Origin: Rosellinia necatrix | Taxonomy: Eukaryota; Ascomycota; Sordariomycetes; Xylariales; Xylariaceae | Direction: 5' to 3' | Length of the DNA stretch: 64,000 nt | NCBI GenBank assembly: GCA_021209875.1 | Contig: JAGYVD010000009.1 | Span: 1,984,001 to 2,048,000, forward strand | In this document: piece after piece, positions 45,400 to 56,167 of the stretch | Layout of the letters: each line of letters starts with the position of its first letter | How positions within the stretch are numbered: position 1 is the first letter of the stretch | Notes under the pieces: generated by a model | Database searches by the model: none | Told to the model about the DNA's origin: nothing | Seen by the model: the letters and a program-made list of their open reading frames with translations, nothing else | Translations under genes and position numbers: made by a program

Positions 45400-47874
45400 A
45401 TGGCAAGCCTCAGTTCCCAAGGCGGTCAAGCCGCCCGAGCCCAACCGGACCGTCGTACTCGTTCAGCCTCATTGTCATCCGAATCTTCTGGTGGTAAGTC
45501 TCAAAACGGCGAGATGAAAGCATGTGCTAATTCGCTGATGTAGGAGGTGCCCCTCTCAACGCCTCTTTGAGTGACTTGTCCATCAGCGATAATACCCACC
45601 AGCGATCGGTGTAAGTTTGAATTGACATTTTCACTACGAAATAATCCCGCTCACTTCAAATAAGCAGCGATATGGGCGGTTCACGTACTGCTGAACTGCC
45701 CCATTCGGCTAAGGGTTCTGGCGATATCACTGAGAGTATCCGCGGTGGGATTCGTCAACAGCAGAATTTCCAAATTGGAAAACCACCCCACGATGATGAA
45801 GAGGTCTTCAATACTAGCGCATCAATGACCCAGCATATACTTGCCGGCCCAGTTCCTGTCATCAACCAATTGGCAGCCTCAGAGCCTCAATCCATCACTC
45901 CAATTCACGCCCAACCGTCCCCCGCAGAACGACGCCATCTAGTTCAGGGTGTTGATGCCCAGACGTACTACCCTGCCGAGGCTTGTATTTTTGTTGCCAA
46001 GTAAGTAACACGTGCTTCAAGTCCTACTAACAATCATTGACTGTGATCGAATAGTTTACCGGAGTCAAAGTCTGACACAGTGTTGGAAGTTGCTGTCACC
46101 AAGGTTTTCTCAGCTTTTGGCCCTGTTTTTGTCAAGATTCGCCGTGATCCCAAGAATATGCCTTTCGCATTCTGCCAATACACGGTCGGTGCACCGCACA
46201 TGTCCCTCGCTCACCAATACTAACTACGGATTAGGATTCTAAGCATGCCCAAAAAGCGCAGAAGGAGGGCAAGGGATTGCTAATTGAGGGACGCCCTTGT
46301 CGAACTGAGATGGTCAAGGCGAATCGTAAGCTGTGATCTGCGGTTATCGGTGCCGTATACGTACTTTTACTAAATTGATTCTAGGCTGTTATGTTATGTT
46401 CAATCGCGAAGGTCATCAAGTCAATGTTGCAGAGGCCCGTAGCCACCTCTTGCAGTTTGGCGAGATTTCGAGATTAGAGCCGCTGCATGAGGATGCTGTC
46501 AAGGCTATGAAGCTCCCCGGTAGTGTCTTTGTTGAATACACGCACTTTGACCCTGGTCGCGATATCATTTCTGTATGTGTTAATTCTATGGGCTTAATCC
46601 TAAGTTTGTAATTACTAACATAACACTAGGCCTACCGATACCACGATGAGTATGGTGTTGTTGCATACGACCTCAAGAAGGCGAACCCGTCTCAAACTAG
46701 TCACTATGCAAATTATCTCGCTCGATATGAAGTTGATCGGCGATCAATTTATGTGGGCAACTTGCCCCATAATGTAGAGAATATCGAGGAAATCCTGCGC
46801 CATGCAGCTTCAAAGGTGGGCACTGTCGAAAAGATTCAGATCATTCGTAAAGAGCCTCGGAATGGTGAGTAAACTTCTGTAATTTGTTATTACCAGGAAC
46901 TAACTCAATTTCCGGGCAGAAGGTGGGCGCCCAACAGTGTTTGCGTTCGTCGAGTATGCCCGCCCGGATGAGGCGCTCATTGCAGTTGACCACCTGGTAA
47001 GTTTGACCACAGAATCCTTGAATATAGAAATGGTCAGACTAATGCCTCCCAGAGAGGCACAATTTTGGTTAACAACCGTATTCGTGTGGAGAAGAAGAAA
47101 TGCGCGGACCAAGGTGGCCAGTTCCGTGGTCCTGAGCAGTTACCTGCCCACCGCGGTGATAACACCGTGTCTACATTTACCGATCCTAATGACGACAGTA
47201 CTGAGACCATTCCCGCCACACCCGCTCGCTCTTTGACAGTTGGCTCCGACACTGCCACTTCGGGCGGCGATGTCGACCAAGTAACGTCTCAATCTGTGTC
47301 GCCGAATCCTGATTACCACCCCGTTATTTTTACGCAGCGACAAGCTTTCGCCACGCCGACTGCCTACCAGCAAGGCCGCACATTCACCAGCCCTACTCAC
47401 AGTTACCAATCTGGCACCTTCGCCAGCCCCGGAGGATATGATCAGGCCCAATATGTTAGCCCCAGCCAAGCATATCAACCGGCCCAGTATATGAGTCCGA
47501 ACTATGCTCTCTCACCTGGCGATCACCATCGCAGTCAGTATGGTCAGGATAATTACCAGCCCGCCACGCCCCAAATCCCCGCCGGCGCGCACACGCCTTA
47601 TCATGGAGGCAGTGTGGGTAGCTACTACCAAGGCCAATCTCCTAACCAGTTCTGGCACACGCCATATCTCCAAGATCAAAATAACGGATACCACTACTAT
47701 GCAGGCTACCACCAGCAACACCGTACGCCAATGGGAGTACCTGCACGATCGATCAATGTGATCAATGCTGGCCAGACTCCTACCCGCAATGTTGTCCCGA
47801 CTGCGCAGCAGCTCAACTTGGAGAGTTCGGATCAATCCGATAAAGAGGCTGCAGAGAAAAATATCGAAGAGTAG
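45400..47874 (+). CDS. Multi-RRM RNA-binding protein
   Basis: CDS is join(45400..45493,45544..45610,45668..46000,46055..46184,46235..46325,46385..46572,46630..46864,46920..46996,47053..47874), 678 residues, with all nine exons in phase. Residues 1-155 are Ser/Gln-rich and likely disordered. RRM 1 starts at about 160 with CIFVANLP (RNP2) and includes FAFCQYT (RNP1-like). A degenerate second RRM-like segment follows at about 238-300 (CYVMFNREG, GSVFVEYTHF). A clear RRM lies at about 339-420 with SIYVGNLP (RNP2) and FAFVEYARP (RNP1). The last 250 residues are rich in Tyr, Gln, Pro and Gly with repeated YxxAQYxSP-like words, a prion-like tail of the sort that supports granule formation. RNA target unknown; a role in mRNA control is inferred. 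Confidence 0.88.
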
Positions 47875-48916
47875 AAGTAGTCTTCAAGCTCACAGTGGCC
47901 GAACACAGCGGCACACCTTTGCTTCATCCCCTTGCCTATCCCCTGCTCATCCCCTGCTTGTATGTCAACAAGGTAGAAGACCGATTATTCTGTTATCCAA
48001 GGTTAGTGTTGCGTGATATTCTGCGGAGCTGATTGACCGTGTAAAATATTTGAGCACATAGGCCGGCGTGCCTTCCATGCTATGTCTAGCATGGTTCATA
48101 TCGACTTTGGACGGTTCGAGGGCAGACGCATAGGATAGTTGTTGTGGATCTGGCTTGATTGCTGGTTAACCATACTCCTTCGCCGTGTTGTACCCGATCG
48201 TCCAGATTTCAGTCTATAGCTTTGCAGATAAGTCCAAATCAAAAATTGAAGCTGATTCAAAATCCTATAAATGGCGATATATTACTGAAATCGGTGACTT
48301 ATAGTGCCCCGCCCCATTTGTTTGCCTCTGTGTGAATGCAACCTTTTTGGGATACCGCATCAAGCCGAGAGGGGGAGCTTGCTCTATCTAAGGACCCTAA
48401 TTTACATGAAGACCCTCCCACCAAATACTACTATGCAGGCTGTGTAATGATAGAATAAATTTCCGACCTTAGGGAAGTTCATCCCGACAGATTGGTCGAT
48501 ATTAATAATTCGGAATCACGCCATAGCCGAGCCCACACAGGTGTAACAAAAGTGTAGACATGAACTACGTCACTCTGCCATTGTTTTCGTGTTATCAATT
48601 CTTATCATCAATACTATCTGAGGCTACTCCACTGTTTGAAATTAGTCCGTGCTCAGGAGGTATTATTGGCCACCCCAGCCCCCACACAGATCCTGTACCC
48701 CCACGCCACGTTACTCACCTAGGTAAGGTCTACAAGCATAACGGTTCTAGTGTCGTTGGATCTTGCTTATTACTTCCAAGCTTGCGATCTTGAAGACATC
48801 ATTTTTTTTTCTCTCTATACATCCTCATTTCAGTTGGCACAAAATCCGTCTTAGCATCGAGACTCCATTGGATCGCAACCTAGCCTCCTCAAATTGATGA
48901 GAAAGCTTCAATCACC
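47875..48916. other. Intergenic region, no gene recognised
   Basis: About 1 kb carrying the RRM gene 3' region and the symporter promoter. A 77-codon frame at 48560-48793 has no family likeness and is not called. Confidence 0.5.
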
Positions 48917-51294
48917 ATGGGTCAACCATCTTTTGCGGCTTCGAACGCCATTATATATGTCACATATGGCGCATTTCTGTATGTTGGAATGAACGAGGCG
49001 GCGCTTATCGGATCGGTTTACAGGTCTCGAGAGAAGCTGCATCGCCTATCCCACCCTACATACACCGGTTACCCATGTGGAGATGAGCTAGTCTAACCAT
49101 ATGAACTTTTACCACAGACTCCTTGGAACGGGCCTCGCTTGGAAGATGAGAAAGCAGGCTAAAACTGACTTCCTGGCTGGAAACCGAACGCAAAAGGGTC
49201 AGAGTCTGCTTCTGGAGCATCTTACGCTCTTGAGATCCCTTTCCTCTTCTGCGGTGTATACTAACTGCCACGCAGCGTTGCCTCTGGCACTCAATTTTAT
49301 CGCCGCTGGTGAGTGAAGAGCCACTATGCCGATCCGGCGAATGCGCCTTCGCATTCCCCATAAGATCAATCCTAGCGGTGGCACACCAATGGCTAGCAAC
49401 GGCTATACCGGGTGACACAAATGGGCATGATGTCAGCCCGACTGGCCACAACGGCATGAGGTTAGAGTAACGAGATGCGCACGCAAGACTGTAGGTTCAT
49501 ACCCCAAGATCAACAGGTCGTCCGCCCTTACAGTAAGCAGACTCGGCTTTCTAGAGCCGCTACTGTTTAAGGGCTGGGCAGACCGTGGCTCACTACGGGC
49601 GCTGGATCGAAACAGCCCCTTCCGAATCCAACCTCTCGACCCGGCTCGCCGGGCTCTAAAGGAGATTTGCGAGGGTGCTGCGGATATCCGGCTGAGACTG
49701 TACCGTAATTACTCGATCAAGTTAATGCTTGCGTGGGAAATGTGCTGCCGCTTTGATCTCCCCCTCCCCCCTTACCTTCAACGGGTGTTCTTACTAACCC
49801 TCAATTCTTAACGTTCCAGCCATGGGAGCTGGCATTTTGTTTTCGTATCCCCAACTAGCAACTCTTGCAGGCCTCCAAGGCGTGATTGTGTACGCCGTTT
49901 CGTCAGCAGCTCCGATACTAATTTTTGCCATTCTCACGCCCATTATCCGTCGGAAGTGCCCGGAGGGGTTCGTACTTACTGAGTGGACGCGCCAGCGGTA
50001 CGGTATCGTTACGGCGCTGTACCTGGGTGGGCTGACACTCCTCACTCTCTTCCTATACATGGTCGCGGAGTTGTCTGCCATTGGCCAGGTAGTGACAGCA
50101 TTGACCGGGCTAGATGGCCTACCGGTTCTTATTGTAGAGGCTGTTGTTACTACTATCTACACCTGTAAGGGCTCATAACTTGTCTCGAATTAAAACCACA
50201 AGCCCCTGACTGACTCGTACGCCATAGCGCTCGGAGGGTTCAAGATATCCTTTCTCACCGATAACATTCAAGGTGCCATGGTTGTTGGTTTAATCATCAT
50301 TGCGACCATCACTATTGGCGTCAAGACAGAGATAAAGCCGGAGCTTATCGAGAGTTCTGGGTTGCTCAAGCCAAGCCTAGTCGGCTGGCAACTCATCTAT
50401 ATTCTCCCTGTAGCTATCCTCACCAACTATTTCTTCCTCGCCAATTTCTGGCTGCGTGCCTTCGCTTCCAAGACCGACAAGGATCTATGGGTCGGAATCT
50501 CGATCGCTACTGTCTTCATCACCATAGTCCTAACCCTGGTTGGCGTGGCAGGGCTCGTTGCTGTATGGTCTGGTGCCTGGCCGGGCAACCCACCTCAAGA
50601 AGATGGCTCTATTGCCTTCTTCCTACTTCTCGAACAGCTCCCTAGCTGGGTTGTGGGTGTTGTGCTTGTCATGGCCGTGACGCTCAGTACGGCAGCCTTC
50701 GATAGCTTGCAGTCAGCTATGGTCTCTTCAGCGTCCAACGACCTTTTCCGTAATCGACTCAACATCTGGTTTGTGCGTGGCGCGGTCGTCCTCATCATCA
50801 TCCCTGTCACGGCGCTTGCCATCAAGTCCCCGGGTATCTTACAGATTTACCTGATCTCAGATCTGCTGGCCGCGGCCACGATCCCGGTCCTCGTGATTGG
50901 ATTGTCCGACCGTTTCTATTGGTGGCGCGGCTTCGAGGTCGTCTCAGGCGGGCTCGGTGGCATTCTTTCCGTCTTCATATTCGGTGCTATCTACTACGAT
51001 AGCGCCCAAAAGGGCGGCGAGCTCATTCTCTTGCAGCAGGGATTATACACGGGCGACTGGGGTGCGTTTGGGGCCTTTGTAGTAGCGCCGGTTGGTGGCA
51101 TAGTCTGGGGCTGTATTGCGCTCGTAGGCAGACTGGGTTTCCAATACATGCGATCCAAGATCCACGGCACCCGATTCGACGCCTTGGACCGTGACGTTTC
51201 CGCCGGCGTGGCCTTAGAGGACCATGAGGTTATTAACCCAGGCCGAAACCAGGATGAAGCCACGAGCGCCAAGCCGACGGGCAAGTTCTTCTAA
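48917..51294 (+). CDS. Sodium:solute symporter (SSS family, urea-transporter-like)
   Basis: Multi-spanning plasma-membrane transporter. CDS is join(48917..48978,49118..49197,49276..49308,49820..50164,50228..51294), 528 residues. The first three exons are short, but they rebuild the conserved SSS N-terminus: MGQPSFAASNAIIYVTYGAF, LLLGTGLAWKMRKQAKTDF, LAGNRTQKALPLALNFIAA, then AMGAGILFSYPQLATLAGLQG. RRKCPEGFVLTEWTRQRYG is the intracellular loop typical of fungal members related to DUR3. About 12-13 hydrophobic helices follow, including the VTLSTAAFDSLQSAMVSSAS segment with the Ser/Thr cluster that lines the Na+ site in this family. The C-terminal tail is short and polar. It is shorter than true DUR3 (about 650-730), so urea as substrate is uncertain. 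Intron 3 is 511 nt, far longer than the others. Confidence 0.88.
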
Positions 51295-51988
51295 ACTCAT
51301 TTAGCACGGGTATTAGCCCATCCTTGCGACCGCGGGCTGTTTGATGGGGGCTTGTTGCATTGAAACCCTGTAGTCAGTGTCGAGGGTCATTCAAGGTTGT
51401 TTCATCGGCTAGGATTAAGGCGATGGTTGAGAGATAGTTGAGAGATGGTTGAGAAGATGAGAGATGACAATTCGAGCATATCCTCCTTACCTTGACAAGT
51501 GACGAAATTGAGGACCAAGGCTTAGTGTAAACGCGGAGCACCCTCAAGCCAAATACCAATACAAGTATGGAATAGACTATGCCTCATCCGATATTAGTTC
51601 TCATACCGCATCTGAGTTTCTTTCACGTGCACCATCATATAATCTGTACCGTGCCTATGCGGCAGGCACCCCGTAATGGAGGCAGCTGTGCCACGTACAT
51701 GCCTGCCTGAGTCAGAGTGAGGGGTCCACTTATCGTCAGTCAACGGACAGATACCTAATTGGTATATAATAACTACCTACAGCGCTAATAACTACCTACC
51801 AGGTAACTATAAGTAGATGCTGGACATATTTAAGACATCTACCACTACCAGTCGATCCAAAGTATTTTCGCCCGCCTTCGCCCACCCTTCGATTCGAGGT
51901 TAGTTTTTTTTTTTGATCCTGAGCCACCTTCATTCACCCAACCTCCCTGTGCCGGCCGGCAAACCCCCCCTCTTGATCATCAGAGAGC
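51295..51988. other. Intergenic region, no gene recognised
   Basis: About 700 bp of symporter 3' region and F-box-like gene promoter. It contains a GATGGTTGAGAGAT-type direct repeat near 51421-51460 and repeated AACTACCTAC words near 51769-51800. Confidence 0.5.
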
Positions 51989-53569
51989 ATGGATCAGCTT
52001 CCCGTCGAGCTCCTCCAACGCGTGCTCACCCACCTCGACATCGAAACGCTGAGAAGCGCCGCCCTTTCCTGCCGCCCGGTCTTCGGCGCCTTCAGGGGCG
52101 CCGAGGAGCTGATCACCGGCGCGGCCCTCGTCCGGCAGATCGACCGCCGCGTGCTGTCCGAGGCGATCCTAGTGCAGGAATCCCGCGAGGGCCTCGGCAC
52201 GGCCTCGGTCGGGAAGGGGGATTGAGTTTTTCGCCGGGAACCTCGGGCGCGGAAGAGAACCGGCGGCGGCGGCGGCGGCGGTTCCGATGAAGAGGAGGAA
52301 GAAGTGGAGTCTCGCCGCCGCCTTGACTCTGGTACGGTTCCACGCGAAGGTCGGCCACCTCGCGGCGCAGGCGGCGCGCTCGGCGCTCGCTCGACGCCCC
52401 GGCCTGCTGGTCGCGGGCCAGCCGGACGGGCCCACGCGCGCGGAGCGGTGTCGCTTCGAGCTCGCCGTGTACCGGTTCGAGCTGTACTGCAACGTCGTCA
52501 GCCGCCTGTGGTCGGCTGACGGCTGGGTTCTCTGGGACATGTTCTTCCGCCACTTCGCTCTGTGGGAGCTGGAGCAGCTTGCGTGCATCCACGAGTATTT
52601 CGTGCGGGTGGTCTCCAGACGTACGTGAAAATACCTACCCCTTTCCTCCCCTGTCCCTGACTATAGAAGTGGAAATCTTCAATATCGGTTTCTATTCCCC
52701 CTCCCCCTCCCCCCCCTTTCCTTTCATCTCGTCTAACCCAACGTGTGCCCTCGCAGCCTTCAACCTCCTCGTCGACCACGACGTGACCTGGGGCTACCTC
52801 GAAGTCCCGTACATCGACCAGCACGTGTCGGAGCACGCGGAGGCGCTCCTTGCCGAGGGGGTCAATAAGATCTACGCCCTGTCGCGCGCGTCCGGGTACG
52901 CCGAGTGCCGGGCGCTGCTGAGCCGCGGCGAGGACCGCAACGGCGAGCCGGCGCGCCTACGCCACTTCCTCGGCTTGGCACTGCAGGAAGCCGGGAACTG
53001 GAACCTGATCCCCGCCGCGCGCGCTCGAGGACATGAGCGCGCCCCTCGTCGCCCTCGTCGCGGGGCGTCCGTTTCGCTGCAACCTCAACGACGACGACGA
53101 CTACGACGACGACGATGATGATGACCCCGGGCCGAGCGATATGTGGGCCTGGGTGAACCGCGCCCGCGAGCCCGGCGAGCTCGTCGCGGACCCGGACGCG
53201 CGCGCGCACCGCGCCTGGGCGTTCCCGTTCTGGGACGTGGCCCGGCTTCGGGCCACCGGCTTGCTGCGCCGCGAAAACCTAGACCTAGGCCTAGACCTAG
53301 ACGACGACGACCGCGACCGCGACTACGCGATCCCCGGGTTCGGGTTCTGGCGGTGGCGCCGCAACCGCCTCGAGCTCGAGCTGGGCAGGGACTTCGGCGC
53401 ACCGGAGCGCATCGCGCGGCTCGAGGACACGCAGCGCGAGCGCGCGGCGATCTGGCACGCCGGCGGCCGCGGGTACTGCGCGCCCGGGGACCGGAGCCGC
53501 GTCGAGTGGACTGGCGGCGCGGGTCGGGACCGCCCCCAAGTCGTCGTCGTGCCGCCTTGGAGGAGGTGA
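51989..53569 (+). pseudogene. F-box-like protein gene with two apparent frame breaks
   Basis: Starts with a clear F-box, MDQLPVELLQRVLTHLDIET followed by LRSAALSCR, so the intact product would be an SCF substrate receptor. This frame ends at 52223-52225, but a second frame reads on from just after a GGGGG run (IEFFAGNLGR...) into RFHAKVGHLAAQAAR and YRFELYCNVVSRLW, the usual continuation in fungal proteins of this kind. A normal intron (52621-52756) then joins to FNLLVDHDVTWGYLEV. A second shift is needed in a GC-repeat at about 53005-53022 to reach LEDMSAPLVALVAGR and the WAFPFWDVARLRATGLL block before the stop at 53567-53569. Both shifts equal one extra base in repetitive GC sequence. Sequencing error, unrecognised introns or real decay could explain them. 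Extremely GC-rich, with an Asp run near 53090-53125. Confidence 0.6.
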
Positions 53570-54437
53570 GAGAGAGAGGGAAAGAGAGAGAGGATCCGAT
53601 CCGATCGCCGAACGGCCTGGCGCTCTCCTCTATCTAGTTCGAGGACTGGGCCGTTGGACCGGGCCTTCCTTGACACGAGACGGCGGACGAATCCACCCTA
53701 GAGTCTCGAGGCCAGGGGATCCGTTCGCTATTCCCCGAATCCGTGTGCCGCTATCGGTCGTAGATGATGTGCTAAATAACGTCGTCTTGGAAGCACTGGA
53801 CCAGCGCGGGAGCGGTCCATTTCGCCATGCCTTCCCCCCCTCCCCCTTTTTTCTTCTCCCACCCCAAACGGCGTGGTTGATTCATGTTGTGGCGATTCAT
53901 CACTGGTAGGTAACGTATCCGCGTAGGTAGGGTACCCCAAAGTTGAATGACACTGTGAGTGCGACCGTCTATATATGCCTATGTGGATGTAGGTAGGTTA
54001 TGCGACATCAACCTCCACTAGTTCGTTACGGCTGTTGTAGTCTCCAACCCCTTTCTCGTTCGTGTTCCATCCCCCCCCTTCCCCCTTCAGTTTGGTTCCC
54101 AGCTATGTAAGGTAAGACGGGTAAGCAGGTAGGTAGTAGGGGAAGCCTATCGCAGTGACAGGCGAAGTCTTCAGGGACAAGAGTGACTTGGAGCAGGGAA
54201 GCCAAGGCATTATTTGTCTTCTTTTTTTGGCAGCGTAGAGTACAATTTATATATATACAAATTGGTTGTTATTTTTGTGCACAATCACGAGGGAGGCGGA
54301 TGATGATAGCCAGCATGCCCGTGTTCACATATGTTTACAAAAGCCCATCCTCGGCGCCTGGCCTTCAGCCCAAGCGCCGCACGCCCCGGTCGAGATCAGA
54401 TAAGCAGTATTCCCCCGGCACCTCCCCCACGTAAAGA
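53570..54437. other. Convergent intergenic region, no gene
   Basis: About 870 bp between the F-box-like gene and the MBA1-like gene, which face each other. A GAGAGA tract follows the F-box-like stop (53567-53592). No gene recognised. Confidence 0.5.
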
Positions 54438-55413
54438 TCATGTGAATAGGCGGATGTCCTCTCGGAGCGACTCGTACGTCGCCTCGGGTATGGTGCCCCA
54501 GACCTTCCAGGCGCTGGTCTCAAACGATGGAGTCTTGACCGGGGCCTGGATGACGAAGTGCTCCATCATCTCGCGCTCGCGCTCGCTGCCGGGGACCTTC
54601 TCGCCGCCTCTGCTGTCGTCGTAGCGCACGATGCGCTGCACGCTGGCGATGCTCACGACGGCCTGCTTGACGAGCTTCATCTCGCCCGTCGCGCTCGTCG
54701 GCGCCATCATGACGCGGAAGTCGGCGAGCCGCGGATACCGCAGCTTGTGGCTGTAGCGCACGAGCTCCCACTCGGTGCGGATGCCGGCCTGCCGCGTGTC
54801 GATGGTGCTCGCGAGGATGTGGAAGAGCTCGGCCGTGCAGATCCTGCGCAGCGTCTCCTTGTCGCCCGTGGCCACGGCCTCCGACATCTGCATGTGCAGC
54901 ACCTTGGCCGCCGGGATGCACTGCCCCTTCTTGGCGCGGAAGACCGGCATGCCGTACCCGTTGAGCCGCATCGACATGATATACACGCCGAGGAGAGCGC
55001 CCAGGGACGTGACGCGGTTCTTGGCCAGGTTCCAGACCAGCCAGCCGGCCTTCGCCGGCGACAGCGGAAACCGCCATACGGGCGGGGCAACGACGGTAAC
55101 TGATGCACGAACGCAGAGGACGTGCAAAAGCGATTAGCTATCGGTCTCCGGCTGTCCCGCGTTCGGAGGGCAGTGGCAACCTACAGGGTAGCAGCATCGA
55201 AACCGCGTTGTCGGCCTTCTTCAAGTTGCCCACGTGCATGCGCTCTGCGTCGAGCTTCTCCTTCACCCGAGCCAGGCTGCTTCGCCCGGCCGCGGTGCTG
55301 CTGATGCCCCTGCCCTGCCCGAGGCTGGGATAGAACGCCGCCATGGCGGATGCCCGCACCGGCTGCCCCGGGGGGGACAGCCACGGCCGCGCTATGCGCG
55401 CCAGGCCGGCCAT
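54438..55413 (-). CDS. MBA1: Mitochondrial inner-membrane ribosome receptor, MBA1/mL45-like
   Basis: Links the mitochondrial ribosome exit tunnel to the inner membrane for co-translational insertion. CDS is complement(join(54438..55099,55185..55413)), 296 residues. The N-terminus is Arg/Ser-rich and lacks acids (MAGLARIARPWLSPPGQP), as expected of a mitochondrial presequence. The intron joins AVSMLLP to FTVVAPPVWRFPLSPAKAGW, the entry to the Tim44/L45-like domain. The domain continues with NLAKNRVTSLGALLGVYIM, AKVLHMQMSEAVATGDKETL, HILASTIDTRQAGIRTEWEL and a C-terminal beta region (VKQAVVSIASVQRIVRYDD, EHFVIQAPVKTPSFETSAW). The overall plan fits fungal Mba1; mL45 proteins share the fold, so the name is a family-level call. 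Confidence 0.82.
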
Positions 55414-56167
55414 GATGATGAGATGGGGGGCGTTCGTCGAGCCGAGAGAAGGCGAGGGCGAATCACACGGTCGGGAGCTCTCGGTGTTCTAATGGAGGCT
55501 TATGCCCCCGTCCGTCAAGCTCCAGACGTCGAACTACGGGAGTTCTAGCTGCGGGTGTGTTGTACGGTCGTGTCTTGGGCGGGTGGTATACGGGGCTTGT
55601 CGAATGTGTTTGCCGGAGGCGGAGGAAACAATAAACAATTCGTGATGTTCAGTGGATAACCACTTTCTGATAATTATCTGTCTAGCTGGGTCCTAACTTA
55701 CCGTCCAACCAGTACTTATGTGAGCCGATCAATTGGAAAAAATAAAGTGGGCCATGCGGGTAGGGAAGATAGGACCCACAAACCCCCGATCAATTCAGCA
55801 TCTACACAAGGTACTTTATATACAGTCCACCCTACCTCTGTCCGTGGGCTCTATCCTTGATTTCACGATCCTAGGTTGAACGCGGTAGTTAAGCCGTTCA
55901 TGCTCGGATTACTCCCCGGCTGGCGGCGCTGTTTGGTACCAATTATATTATTGTGTACGTAGAAGATAATAATGGGAAAGCAGCGATAAATTCTGCCGCG
56001 TCGGTAAATACCTACTGTTGTTCGTATTAAATCAATTCGCGTTGGATGTCATCCATCCCTTTCCAGCTCCAAAACCAGGCCATATCAAATACCAAACCGG
56101 GCGTTGTGCGTGGAAAACACCGAAACGCCGTGCTTGTCGTCGTATCCATCTCGCCTTACTTTACATC
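55414..56167. other. Intergenic region, no gene recognised
   Basis: About 750 bp, promoter side of the MBA1-like gene and 3' side of the telobox gene. No structured element or coding sequence was recognised. Confidence 0.5.

Noticed and set aside
49420..49510. Functional tRNA gene in the symporter intron
   Set aside because: A B-box-like word is present, but the T stem and acceptor stem do not pair, so it is treated only as a possible tRNA-derived remnant.
53085..53637. Arg/Pro-rich frames in both directions over the F-box-like gene
   Set aside because: Alternative frames of extremely GC-rich DNA with no domain content.
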